Below, piece after piece: positions 1 to 7,659 of a stretch of 37,498 bases of DNA. Location of the stretch: NCBI RefSeq assembly GCF_016862795.1, contig NZ_BONQ01000113.1:1-37498 (forward strand). The letters run 5' to 3'. Both the position numbers and the translations under genes were made by a program. Numbering within the stretch: position 1 is the first letter of the stretch; each line of letters begins with the position of its first letter. Origin of the DNA: Dactylosporangium siamense. GTDB lineage: Bacteria; Actinomycetota; Actinomycetes; Mycobacteriales; Micromonosporaceae. The notes beneath the pieces were generated by a model. The model saw nothing but the letters and a program-made list of their open reading frames with translations, was not told the DNA's origin and ran no database searches.

Positions 1-65
1 TCGGGCCGCTCATGGAATTGCAGGGTTGGCTCAGGCCGACGCCGGAGCGCAGCGGAGGTGGCGGC

Positions 66-752
66 ATGAGCCCGGTCCTGCACCTGCGCGACGCGCGGAA
101 GGTCTACCCCGGCACGCCGCCGGTCGAGTCGATCCGCGGCATCACCCTCACCATCCACAGTGGAGAGCTGACCGCGATCGTCGGCCCGTCCGGGTCGGGC
201 AAGACCACCCTGCTCAACCTCGCCACCGGCCTGGACCGCCCGACGAGCGGCTCGGTCCGCATCACCGGGCAGCCGATCGAGGACCTCTCCGACCGGCGGC
301 TCGCCGGGCTCCGCGCGCACCGCCTCGGCGTGGTTTTCCAGCAGTTCCACCTGATCGCCCACCTCAGCGCGCTGGACAACGTCGCCACCGGCCTGCTGTA
401 CCGCGGCGTCCCGGCCACGACCCGCCGCGCCGCGGCAACCGACGCGCTGGCCCGGGTCGGCCTCGCCCACCGGGCCCACCACAAGGCCCAGAAGCTCTCC
501 GGCGGGGAACAGCAGCGGGTCGCCATCGCCCGCGCCCTCGTCGGCCGGCCGCCGGTGGTGTTCGCCGACGAACCCACCGGCAACCTCGACTCGGTCACCG
601 GCGCCGGCATCCTCGCCCTGCTGCGCGACCTGCACGCCGACGGCACGACGATCGTCGTCATCACCCACAGCGACGAGGTCGCGCAGGCCGCCCACCGGCG
701 GATCACGCTGCGGGACGGGCTCGTCGCGGACGATACCGGGAGCCCCGAATGA
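66..752 (+). CDS. ABC transporter ATP-binding protein (MacB/LolD type)
   Basis: 228-residue nucleotide-binding subunit that hydrolyses ATP at the inner face of the membrane to drive a MacB-type transporter. The Walker A motif GPSGSGKT lies at about residues 40-47. The signature LSGGEQQR, Walker B VVFADEPTGNLD and switch histidine ITHS follow in the usual order, with Q-loop VVFQQ between. I chose ATG 66 because GGAGG sits at 54-58 and the family N-terminus starts here; an in-frame upstream ATG at 12 adds 18 non-conserved residues. The stop overlaps the next start by 4 bases (ATGA), so the permease at 749 is translationally coupled. The substrate cannot be read from the sequence; relatives extrude peptides, lipids or antibiotics. 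Confidence 0.93.
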   Translation: MSPVLHLRDARKVYPGTPPVESIRGITLTIHSGELTAIVGPSGSGKTTLLNLATGLDRPTSGSVRITGQPIEDLSDRRLAGLRAHRLGVVFQQFHLIAHLSALDNVATGLLYRGVPATTRRAAATDALARVGLAHRAHHKAQKLSGGEQQRVAIARALVGRPPVVFADEPTGNLDSVTGAGILALLRDLHADGTTIVVITHSDEVAQAAHRRITLRDGLVADDTGSPE

Positions 753-1942
753 CCCCGCTGTCCCGCCTGCGCGCCGCCGACCTGCTGCCGGTGGCCACGA
801 TCGGCCTGCGGTCCAGGCCGGCCCGGGCCGCCCTGTCGGTGCTCGGGGTCGGCATCGGCATCGCCGCCGTCGTCGCGGTCCTCGGCATCACCCGCTCCAG
901 CCAGGCCGACCTGCTCGCCCGCATCGACCGGCTCGGCACCAACCTGCTGACCGTCGCCGACGGGCAGAGCGCCAGCGGCACGGAACGGCCGCTGCCCGCG
1001 ACCGCCGCCGGCGGGGTCGGCGCCACGAGCGGCGTGCAGGCCAGCGCGCCCACCGCCGAGATCACCGACGTCCGGGTCCGCCGCAACGAGCTCGTCCCCT
1101 CCGCCGGCACCGCCGGGCTGACGGTGCGGGCCGCCGACGCCGCGCTGCTGTCCACACTGGACGGACACCTGGCCCACGGCGCGTTCCTCACCGACCTGAC
1201 CGGCCGGTATCCGGTCGCCGTCCTCGGCCAGGTGTCCGCGTCGCGGCTGGGCATCGCCGACCTGTCGGGCCGCCCGCGAATCCTGCTCGGCGGCCACTGG
1301 TACACCGTCATCGGGATCCTGAACCCGGCGGAACTGGCGCCGGAGATCGACCGGTCGGTGCTGATCGGGTTCGGCGCCGCCGCCCAGGACTTCGGCCACG
1401 ACGGGCACGCGAGCCGCATCTACGTCCGGGCGGTGCAGGAGCGCACGGTCGAGGTCGCGGCGATGCTCGGCCGCGCCGCCAACCCGGAACACCCGGAGGA
1501 CGTCGCGGTCAGCCGCCCGTCCGCCGCGCTGTCGGCCCGGCTGGACGCGGCCGAGTCCGGCACCGCGCTGTTCGTCGGCCTCGGCGCGGTGGCGCTCCTC
1601 GTCGGCGGGGTCGGCGTCGCCAACATGATGGTCATCTCCGTGCTGGAACGCCGCACCGAGATCGGCCTGCGCCGCGCGCTGGGCGCCGCCCGCCGGCACG
1701 TGGGCCTCGAGTTCTTCGTCGAGTCGCTGCTCCTCGGCGCGGCCGGCGGCGCCGCCGGCGTCGTCCTCGGCGCCGGTGCCACCTACGCCCTGGCCCTCCA
1801 GCGCGGCTGGCAGCCGCTGATACCCGGGTCCGCGGTCGGGCTCGGCCTGGCCGCGGCGTGCGCGGTCGGTGCGATCGCCGGGCTGTACCCCGCCCTCCGA
1901 GCGGCCCGGCTCACCCCGACCGACGCGCTGCGGACCGGTTGA
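749..1942 (+). CDS. ABC transporter permease (MacB/FtsX type)
   Basis: 397-residue permease partner of the ATPase at 66-752. It has the MacB layout: an N-terminal membrane segment (LSVLGVGIGIAAVVAVLGI), a large extracytoplasmic domain (roughly residues 60-270), and three C-terminal membrane segments of the FtsX domain. The conserved stretch GVGVANMMVISVLERRTEIG lies before the last two helices. The ATG start overlaps the ATPase stop by 4 bases. A MacA-like adaptor would be expected upstream, beyond the window edge. The family uses mechanotransmission rather than classic transport; the substrate is unknown. Confidence 0.92.
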   Translation: MTPLSRLRAADLLPVATIGLRSRPARAALSVLGVGIGIAAVVAVLGITRSSQADLLARIDRLGTNLLTVADGQSASGTERPLPATAAGGVGATSGVQASAPTAEITDVRVRRNELVPSAGTAGLTVRAADAALLSTLDGHLAHGAFLTDLTGRYPVAVLGQVSASRLGIADLSGRPRILLGGHWYTVIGILNPAELAPEIDRSVLIGFGAAAQDFGHDGHASRIYVRAVQERTVEVAAMLGRAANPEHPEDVAVSRPSAALSARLDAAESGTALFVGLGAVALLVGGVGVANMMVISVLERRTEIGLRRALGAARRHVGLEFFVESLLLGAAGGAAGVVLGAGATYALALQRGWQPLIPGSAVGLGLAAACAVGAIAGLYPALRAARLTPTDALRTG

Positions 1943-1957
1943 CTGCGGGCCGCCGAC

Positions 1958-2167
1958 GTGTCCCGGGTCGCGCACGCGCAGCGGACGGCCGAGGACCTCC
2001 CGGCCCGGCGGACGCGTCCGGGCATGCCGTCGTTTCTGCCCGGGCCGGCGCCGCGCGGGGCGCCGCGACACCCGATGTTGCTGGTCGGGCTCGCGGTCGC
2101 CGCGCTGGTGCTGTGCTCCGTGCTGCTGCTCGCCGCCTATCTGCTCCGAGTCTGGTTCAGCGGATAG
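1958..2167 (+). CDS. possible small single-pass membrane protein
   Basis: A 69-residue reading frame beginning with GTG 15 bases after the permease stop. Its C-terminal half is a clear membrane helix (LLVGLAVAALVLCSVLLLAAYLL) ending a few residues before the stop, so it would be tail-anchored. An internal ATG at 2024 would leave 47 residues and keep the helix. No convincing ribosome-binding site precedes either start. Its 3' end overlaps the convergent pentapeptide gene by 11 bases. It fills the only gap here and shows a proper hydrophobic segment, which is why I list it, but it has no recognised family. Confidence 0.35.
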   Translation: MSRVAHAQRTAEDLPARRTRPGMPSFLPGPAPRGAPRHPMLLVGLAVAALVLCSVLLLAAYLLRVWFSG

Positions 2168-3053
2168 TCAGGCCGACCCGTTGCGAGGTCGGGTCGGCCG
2201 GGCCGAACCGGGCCGGCCGGTAGCCGCGGACGGCGCCGGACAGGTAGACGAACAGCGCGCCGACGAGCACCGGGTAGAGCACCTCGATGAACATCAGCGG
2301 CAGCAGCATCATGCCGGCGATGAACCACGCGAACACGTTGACGACGGCGTAGACGACGAGCCGGGACACGCCCCGGTGCACGGCCTTCCCGCCCGGGGTC
2401 CGGCCGCGGGCGACGTCGATGAGCGCCTTGACCAGCAGCACCAGGCCGACCAGGACGGCGAGCAGCGACGCCTGGAACGTGCCCGGGTCGAGGATGTCGA
2501 CCTTCGCGTCGGACGTGTCGGCCTGGATGGCCTCGGCGAGGACGGTGCGGGCGCCGCGCAGGTCCGCCTTCACGAGCTCGGCCTGGGTCAGTGAAGCGCC
2601 GGTGAAGTCCGCGCCGCGCAGGTCCGCGCCGGTCAGGTCCGCCTGGCTGAGGTCGGCGTCGGCGAACGACGCGTCGCGGGCGTCGACGGTGTCGAGCTCG
2701 GCCTGGCTGAGGTCGGCGCCGTCGAAGCGGGCGCCGCGCAGGTTGGCGCCGGTCAGGGTGGCCTGGATGAGGTCGGCGTTGCGGAACGAGGCGCCGTGCG
2801 CGTCGACCCGGGACAGGTCGGCCTGGCCGAGGTCGAGGCCGTCGAGGATCGCGCCGTGCAGGTCGGCGCAGGTGAGGTCGGGCAGGCCCTCGAGGGTGGT
2901 GATGTGCTGGCCGGCCAGCTGCGCGCGGGTCGCCGGGCAGTCCGGGCCGCGGGTCGGTGCGGCGCCGGCGGGGGTGGCGCCGGCCAGGGCGAGCGTCGCG
3001 ATGATGAGGAGTGCACCCATGGCGTGGGCGAGGCGGGAGGTCGGCACGGGCAC
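2157..3053 (-). CDS. secreted/membrane-anchored pentapeptide-repeat protein
   Basis: 298 residues. Residues 1-32 form a signal peptide (GALLIIATLALAG, then AGAAP). A short cysteine-containing segment (DCPATRAQLAG...LTCADL) follows, then about 100 residues of A(D/N)LXX pentapeptide repeats (ADLSQADLTGADLRGADF and similar), which fold as a right-handed quadrilateral beta-helix. The C-terminal third has three or four hydrophobic segments (ASLLAVLVGLVLLVKALI; VVYAVVNVFAWFIAGMMLLPLMF). The repeats should thus lie outside the cell, tethered to the membrane. Start taken as GTG 3053; ATG 3020 is possible but shortens the n-region. No neighbour suggests a role; DNA-mimicking gyrase protectors of this fold are cytoplasmic and unlike this layout. 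Confidence 0.85.
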   Translation of the reverse strand: MPVPTSRLAHAMGALLIIATLALAGATPAGAAPTRGPDCPATRAQLAGQHITTLEGLPDLTCADLHGAILDGLDLGQADLSRVDAHGASFRNADLIQATLTGANLRGARFDGADLSQAELDTVDARDASFADADLSQADLTGADLRGADFTGASLTQAELVKADLRGARTVLAEAIQADTSDAKVDILDPGTFQASLLAVLVGLVLLVKALIDVARGRTPGGKAVHRGVSRLVVYAVVNVFAWFIAGMMLLPLMFIEVLYPVLVGALFVYLSGAVRGYRPARFGPADPTSQRVGLTIR

Positions 3054-3057
3054 AGCA

Positions 3058-3183
3058 TCAACCGTCGTGGGCCAGGTTCGCCGTGCTCCGTCTGGATCGC
3101 GACACGGTCGCCGGGATCACGTGACGGTTCGCGGACATAGCGGCGGCGACGATGCCGGCGACACCCAGCGGCAGCACGATCAA
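3058..3183 (-). CDS. possible 41-residue small protein after TetR
   Basis: Short frame starting with TTG 3183, only 7 bases after the TetR stop, preceded by GAGG at proper spacing. The N-terminus is hydrophobic (IVLPLGVAGIVAAAM) and the tail basic (SRSRRS), the profile of a small membrane peptide. It ends just before the start of the pentapeptide-repeat gene on the same strand. Nothing is recognisable by family and the frame may be chance; listed because position, ribosome site and hydrophobicity agree. Confidence 0.28.
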   Translation of the reverse strand: MIVLPLGVAGIVAAAMSANRHVIPATVSRSRRSTANLAHDG

Positions 3184-3190
3184 ATGGGCC

Positions 3191-3814
3191 TCAGTCGGTG
3201 GCCGTCCGGTTCGGTTCCTCGAAGTGGCGGATGAGGTCGCCGATGCTGCGTAACCAGCGGCGGGCCCGGTCGCTCCAACCGCCGTCCTCGCCATCCGCTC
3301 CGCCGTTTTCGCCGCCGCTCAGGAGGATGACGGCCTCGCCGCCGAGGAACGACAGGCCGATGAGACCGGCGACGTCGGCCGGGCGCATGGGGCCCAGGGA
3401 GCCGAACCGTTCCTCCGCCTCCGTGGCGACCTGCACCAGCACGAAGAACCAGGCCTGGAGCATGGTCGAGACCCGGGCGGCGACCTGCGGGTCGGACCAG
3501 CCGGCCGCGATCATCTCCTGCAGCACCCGCACGTAACCGGAGGCGAGGTCGTCGTCGAGGAAGTCGCACGCCTGCTCGTAGCGCCTCCAGAGGGGTGTCT
3601 CCGCGCCGTACATTTGGATCTGACGGTCGACCAGCCGCTGATTCTCGTGGTCGAGCAGCGCCAGGATCACGCCCTGCTTCCCACCGAAGTGGTAGTGGAT
3701 CTGGCTGAGCGGCACGCCCGCCTGCTCGGCGACGCGGCGGGTGGACAGCGCGGCATAGCCGTCGGCGAGCAGGCACGCCCTCGCGGCCTCGATGATTCGG
3801 ACGGCGGTGCTCAA
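3191..3814 (-). CDS. TetR-family transcriptional regulator
   Basis: 207-residue one-component repressor. The N-terminal helix-turn-helix is textbook: RIIEAARACLLADGYAALSTRRVAEQAGVP then LSQIHYHFGGKQGVILAL (residues about 5-55). The C-terminal two thirds is the ligand/dimer domain. The start is TTG 3814, since AAGGAGG lies 7 bases upstream in the mRNA; longer reading frames run through the control region of the divergent gene. It lies head to head with the methyltransferase at 3895, and the shared 80-bp spacer is a near-perfect inverted repeat, so it very likely represses both itself and the divergent operon. The ligand is unknown. Confidence 0.92.
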   Translation of the reverse strand: MSTAVRIIEAARACLLADGYAALSTRRVAEQAGVPLSQIHYHFGGKQGVILALLDHENQRLVDRQIQMYGAETPLWRRYEQACDFLDDDLASGYVRVLQEMIAAGWSDPQVAARVSTMLQAWFFVLVQVATEAEERFGSLGPMRPADVAGLIGLSFLGGEAVILLSGGENGGADGEDGGWSDRARRWLRSIGDLIRHFEEPNRTATD

Positions 3815-3820
3815 GCGGCT

Positions 3821-3890
3821 GCCTCCTTGTTCGGTCGGTCGACCGAATGCTACCGTGAATCCGGTCGGTCGGTCGACCGAACAAGGAGGC
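3821..3890. promoter_or_regulatory. double TetR operator in a divergent promoter
   Basis: Two perfect 12-bp palindromes TCGGTCGACCGA lie at 3835-3846 and 3869-3880, centres 34 bp apart. They are embedded in long arms, 3821-3846 and 3865-3890, which are inverted copies matching at 24 of 26 positions. The arms include the AAGGAGG ribosome-binding sites of both divergent genes. Only 18 bp (3847-3864) separate the arms, so the core promoters overlap the operators. Inferred operator of the TetR protein at 3191-3814. Confidence 0.8.
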
Positions 3891-3894
3891 CCCC

Positions 3895-4638
3895 ATGCTT
3901 CGCAAAGCGCTCGTGCTCGTCTACGGCGCGACGGCCTATCTGGCCTTCCTCGCGACCCTGCTCTACACGATCGGCTTCCTGGCCGGCGTCGCCGTGCCAA
4001 AGGGCATCGACGACGGCGCTGTCGGCCCGGCGTGGCGGGCGCTGCTGGTCGACGCCGCGCTGCTGACCCTGTTCGCCATGCAGCACAGCGTCATGGCCCG
4101 GCCCTGGTTCAAGCGGTGGTGGACCCGGTTCGTGCCGACCTCCGTCGAGCGCAGCACCTATGTCCTGGCGTCCACCGCCGTGCTGGTCCTGCTGCTGTGG
4201 CAGTGGCAGCCGCTGCCCGCCGAGGTGTGGTCGGTCGGCCCGTCCTGGGCCCGCGCCGTGCTGTGGGCCGTCTACGCGCTCGGCTGGATCGTGCTGGTCT
4301 TCAGCACCTTCGCCGTCGGGCACTTCGACCTCTTCGGCCTGCGCCAGATCCTCGCCCGGGCGCGGGACCGTAACTATGCCGAGCCCGAGTTCCGGGAGCC
4401 GCTGATCTACCGGCTGGTCCGGCACCCGCTCATGGTCGGCTTCCTGATCGCGTTCTGGGCCGCGCCCGACCTCAGCGTCGGCCGCCTCGTCTTCGCCCTC
4501 GCGGCGAGCGGCTACATCATGGTGGGAGTCCGGCTGGAGGAGCACGACCTGCGGGCGCAGCTCGGCGAGCCCTATGAGCGCTACCTGCGGCGGGTCCCGC
4601 GCTTCGTGCCGCGCCCCGGCGCGTTGAAGCAGGGCTGA
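3895..4638 (+). CDS. MddA-like methanethiol S-methyltransferase / NnrU-type membrane methyltransferase
   Basis: 247-residue integral membrane methyltransferase of the isoprenylcysteine-methyltransferase fold. Five or so hydrophobic segments are visible (VYGATAYLAFLATLLYTIGFLAG; VLASTAVLVLLLWQWQPLP; ALGWIVLVFSTFAVGHFDLF). The C-terminal SAM-binding signature is intact: YRLVRHPLMVGFLIAFWAAP, then GVRLEEHDLRAQLGEPYERY and RRVPRFVP. That pattern is what I know from MddA, which methylates methanethiol to dimethyl sulfide; the exact substrate is inferred. ATG 3895 follows AAGGAGG. First gene of an operon under the divergent TetR; the fusion protein follows 19 bases downstream. Confidence 0.8.
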   Translation: MLRKALVLVYGATAYLAFLATLLYTIGFLAGVAVPKGIDDGAVGPAWRALLVDAALLTLFAMQHSVMARPWFKRWWTRFVPTSVERSTYVLASTAVLVLLLWQWQPLPAEVWSVGPSWARAVLWAVYALGWIVLVFSTFAVGHFDLFGLRQILARARDRNYAEPEFREPLIYRLVRHPLMVGFLIAFWAAPDLSVGRLVFALAASGYIMVGVRLEEHDLRAQLGEPYERYLRRVPRFVPRPGALKQG

Positions 4639-4657
4639 GCGGGAGGGCGGGGGAGCC

Positions 4658-6811
4658 ATGCGGGCACGGCAGGCGGACACCGAGGGCTTCATCGAGCACG
4701 ACGGCGTCAAGATCCATTTCGAGGTGTACGGCGAAGGCGGCCCCACGATCCTGCTGCTGCCGACGTGGACCCTGGTCCACAAACGGATCTGGAAGATGCA
4801 GCTGCCCTACCTCGCCCGTCACTTCCGCGTCGTCACCTACGACGGCCCCGGCAACGGACGCTCCGACCGGCCGACGACCCCACCGGCGTACGGGCAGGCG
4901 GCCCAGGTCGCCTATGCCCTCGCCGTGCTCGACGCCACCGGCACCGACAAGGCGGTCGTCGTGGCGCTCTCCCGGGCCGTCAACTGGGCCCTCGAACTCG
5001 CCGCCGAACACCCCGCGCGGGTCCATGGCACCGTCGCGATCGGCGCCTCCATCGCCCTCACCCCGCCCGGGCAGGCCCGCGCCGCCTCCGGCGGGCTGGA
5101 CGACCCGCCGGCACCCGACCTCCCGCCATCTGCGGTGCCGCGGCTCGGCACCGACCCGGCGAGCCACTGGCGCAAGTACAACCGGCGTTACTGGCACACC
5201 CGGCACGACGACTTCGCCTGGTTCTTCATGGGCCAGTGCTTCAACGAGCCGCACTCGACGAAGGCGGTCGAGGACGGCGTCGGCTGGGCCCTGGAGACCA
5301 CCGGCGCCGTCCTGGACGTCGAGAGCCAGGCCGACCGGCCCGACCGCGACGCGCTCGAGTCCTGGTGCGCCCGGCTGACCAGCCCGGTGCTGGTCCTGCA
5401 CGGCAGCGCCGACCATGTCGTCCCGCTCGCCCGCAGCGAGGCGCTCGCCGAGCTCACCGGCGGGGACCTGGTCGTCATCGACGGCGGCGGGCACATCCCG
5501 ATCGCCCGCGACCCCGTCCAGGTCAACCTGCACGTGCGCGGGTTCGCCGAGCGGTTCCGCCCGGCGGCGCCGACCCGCCAGGTGTGGAGCCGCTGGCAGT
5601 CCCGGCCGCAGCGGGTCCTCTACCTGTCCTCGCCGATCGGCCTCGGCCACGCCCGGCGCGACCTCGCCATCGCCACGCAGCTGCGCGAGCTGCGGCCCGG
5701 CGTCCAGATCGACTGGCTCACCCAGCACCCGGTCACCCGGATGCTCGCCGACGCCGGTGAGCGGGTCCACCCCGCGAGCCGGTTCCTGGCCAACGAGTCC
5801 GCGCACGTGGAGAGCGAGTCGGGCGAGCACGACCTGCACTGCTTCGAGGCGCTGCGGCGGATGGACGAGATCCTCCTCGCCAACTTCATGGTCTTCCACG
5901 ACCTGCTCGCGCAGGAGCGCTACGACCTCGTCGTCGGCGACGAGGCCTGGGACGTCGACCATTTCCTGCACGAGAATCCCGAGCTGAAGCGGTCGGCGTA
6001 TGCCTGGCTCACCGACTTCGTCGGCTTCCTGCCGATGCCGGCCGGCGGCGAGCGGGAGGCGCTGGTCGCCGCCGACTACAACGCGGAGATGATCGGCCAC
6101 ATCGCCCGCTACCCACGGCTGCGCGACCGCTCGATCTTCGTCGGCGACCCCGACGACGTCGTGGACGAGCGGTTCGGCCCCGATCTGCCCCGCATCCGTG
6201 ACTGGACGTCGGAGCACTACGACTTCGCCGGCTACGTCACCGGCGCCGGGCCGGCTGCGCCCGACGCCGGCACGCGGGCCGCGTTGCGGGCCTCGCTCGG
6301 ATATCGCGACGGCGAGCGCGTCTGCGTGGTCACCGTGGGCGGCTCCGGCGTCGGTGGGCACCTGCTCAGGCTGGTCGCCGCCGCGTTCCCCGAGGCCGCC
6401 CGGAAGGTGCCCGGACTGCGGATGATCCTGGTCGCCGGTCCGCGCATCGACCCCGCCTCGGTGCCGGCACCGGCGGGCCTGGAGGTCCGGCCGTATGTGC
6501 CGTCGCTGGACCGGCACCTCGCGGCCTGCGACCTCGCGGTGGTCCAGGGCGGCCTGACCACCTGCATGGAGCTGACCGCGGCCGGCCGGCCGTTCATCTA
6601 CGTGCCGCTGCGCAACCACTTCGAGCAGCAGTTCCACGTTACCCACCGGCTGCGCCGCCACGGCGCCGGCCGGCGGATGGACTACGACACCCTGACCCCC
6701 GACACACTGGCCGCGGCGATCGCGGAGGAGATCGAGCGCCCCGTCACCTACCGCCCCGTGCCCGGCGACGGCGCCGCCCGCGCCGCCGCTCTGCTCGCCG
6801 AGCTCTTCTGA
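4658..6811 (+). CDS. alpha/beta-hydrolase fused to a GT28/MurG-like glycosyltransferase
   Basis: 717 residues in two domains. Residues 10-300 are an alpha/beta hydrolase: YDGPGNGRSD loop, nucleophile Ser105, acid Asp252 in HGSADHVVP and His279 in GGGHIPI. The elbow reads A-L-S-R-A (103-107), so both glycines of GxSxG are replaced by alanine although the triad remains. Residues about 318-717 are a GT-B glycosyltransferase: N-terminal LYLSSPIGLGHARRD, and C-terminal nucleotide-sugar site VVQGGLTTCMELTAAGRPF followed by PLRNHFEQQ. No stop or frameshift separates the halves. It lies 19 bases after the MddA-like gene, with GGGGGAG before the ATG. The pathway is not known; hydrolysis or acyl transfer coupled to glycosylation of one substrate is an inference. 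Confidence 0.85.
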   Translation: MRARQADTEGFIEHDGVKIHFEVYGEGGPTILLLPTWTLVHKRIWKMQLPYLARHFRVVTYDGPGNGRSDRPTTPPAYGQAAQVAYALAVLDATGTDKAVVVALSRAVNWALELAAEHPARVHGTVAIGASIALTPPGQARAASGGLDDPPAPDLPPSAVPRLGTDPASHWRKYNRRYWHTRHDDFAWFFMGQCFNEPHSTKAVEDGVGWALETTGAVLDVESQADRPDRDALESWCARLTSPVLVLHGSADHVVPLARSEALAELTGGDLVVIDGGGHIPIARDPVQVNLHVRGFAERFRPAAPTRQVWSRWQSRPQRVLYLSSPIGLGHARRDLAIATQLRELRPGVQIDWLTQHPVTRMLADAGERVHPASRFLANESAHVESESGEHDLHCFEALRRMDEILLANFMVFHDLLAQERYDLVVGDEAWDVDHFLHENPELKRSAYAWLTDFVGFLPMPAGGEREALVAADYNAEMIGHIARYPRLRDRSIFVGDPDDVVDERFGPDLPRIRDWTSEHYDFAGYVTGAGPAAPDAGTRAALRASLGYRDGERVCVVTVGGSGVGGHLLRLVAAAFPEAARKVPGLRMILVAGPRIDPASVPAPAGLEVRPYVPSLDRHLAACDLAVVQGGLTTCMELTAAGRPFIYVPLRNHFEQQFHVTHRLRRHGAGRRMDYDTLTPDTLAAAIAEEIERPVTYRPVPGDGAARAAALLAELF

Positions 6812-6865
6812 GCGGACACCGCCCACGGTTTGCTGTTCGTGGGGGGTGCCTGCCAAGCTCCGTCC

Positions 6866-7204
6866 ATGACCGCGCTGAAGCTGATAGAGACGTCGCCGGG
6901 CAAGTACTCGTTGCTGCTCAACGCCGGGACCACCGACGTCGACGGCCTCGTCGAGGAGCTAGGGCACGAGCCCAACGGGTATTTCTGGGCGGGCGTCGCG
7001 CGGCTGCTCGTCAGCACGGAGGCGCCGGCGCTCGAGGGCCGGTTCTCCTACGACCCGGAGGGCGGCATGTTCTGCGCGTATGGCACCGACCGGGGCGCGC
7101 TCGAGTCGCTGTCGAAGCTGCTGACCCCTGTCACCACCGACGCGGCGCAGGTCCGGAAGATCGTTGAGCTCGCCAAGGCGAAAGGTGTGGAGCTCGACGA
7201 CTGA
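6866..7204 (+). CDS. Imm51-family immunity protein
   Basis: 112 residues matching the Imm51 pattern: GYFWAGVARLLV, then APALEGRFSYDPEGGMFCAYGTDRGALE and a C-terminal VRKIVELAKAKGVELDD. Imm51 proteins were defined as immunity partners of polymorphic toxins, presumably binding the toxin in the cytoplasm. ATG 6866 is preceded at the leaderless distance (6 bases) by CAAGCT; no ribosome-binding site is evident. No toxin gene lies next to it, so it looks like an orphan antidote or a protein with a household role. The region downstream is decayed sequence with a transposase remnant. Confidence 0.8.
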   Translation: MTALKLIETSPGKYSLLLNAGTTDVDGLVEELGHEPNGYFWAGVARLLVSTEAPALEGRFSYDPEGGMFCAYGTDRGALESLSKLLTPVTTDAAQVRKIVELAKAKGVELDD

Positions 7205-7659
7205 CCCGCTTGCACGGGCCGGTCGTCGGGGGTCACCAGCGGATATACGGCCGGCTCGGCCGGCTCAGGGGATGACGAAGGTCGTTGAGCACCATCAGCG
7301 TGAACGCGAGCTGTCCGGAAACGCTGATGTCGCTTGGACTACCCCACCGCCTGCCGAAACCGAAGCAGCCAGTGTCACCGCCGCCGAGCCGGGGCCCGGG
7401 TCGCGGCCTCGGACCGCGACGACGTGTCGCCGTTCCACCAGGCCTGGTTGGGGGACGTCCTGCCGGCACGGGCCGACGAGACCGCGCACGAACTGCTCGA
7501 TTGCAAGACTGATAGACCGTCTGCCATGGCGGCGCGGGGAGCAGCGGCCCGGCCAGCGCCCACTGCTCGTCGGTCAGGTCCGAGGGGTGCCGCCACGGAC
7601 GGAGCATCCGGCCACGTCGGCGGCATCGGCATCGGTGGTCACGCGGGCACGCCGATGCA
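7205..7659. other. decayed intergenic region, no intact gene
   Basis: About 455 bases between the Imm51 stop and the DUF7919-like gene. It contains the transposase end listed separately and an 18-bp tandem GGCCGGCTC doublet at 7249-7266. A TCAGCGT/ACGCTGA inverted pair lies at 7295-7301 and 7321-7327. Several short frames occur on both strands, none recognisable. It reads as an old insertion site that has lost its element. Confidence 0.5.
7520..7607 (-). pseudogene. IS5-type transposase N-terminal remnant
   Basis: On the minus strand the first residues after ATG 7607 read RHPSDLTDEQWALAGPLLPAPP, the typical opening of IS5-group transposases (HPSDLTDEQW.LI.PLLP). The similarity stops after about 27 residues; what follows in this frame to 7233 is compositionally odd and has no DDE motifs. 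No terminal inverted repeats could be seen. It is a dead fragment marking a former insertion. Confidence 0.7.

Noticed and set aside
1-69. End of an upstream gene in frame 1, stopping at TGA 67-69
   Set aside because: The 22 residues show no family resemblance, and the overlap alone is not enough; the piece is too short to support a call.
104-2071. 655-residue antisense frame over the ABC transporter genes
   Set aside because: Low-complexity arginine/glycine/alanine text with no motif; it mirrors the GC-biased third positions of the real genes on the plus strand.
2580-2850. Periodic DNA repeats that could suggest a CRISPR-like array
   Set aside because: The period follows the 15-bp coding unit of pentapeptide repeats; there are no spacers or fixed repeats.
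2419-3234. 271-residue plus-strand frame over the pentapeptide gene
   Set aside because: The apparent repetition simply mirrors the pentapeptide repeats on the other strand.
4517-6856. 779-residue minus-strand frame opposite the hydrolase-glycosyltransferase fusion
   Set aside because: No recognisable domain and typical antisense composition; the plus-strand protein has clear motifs throughout.
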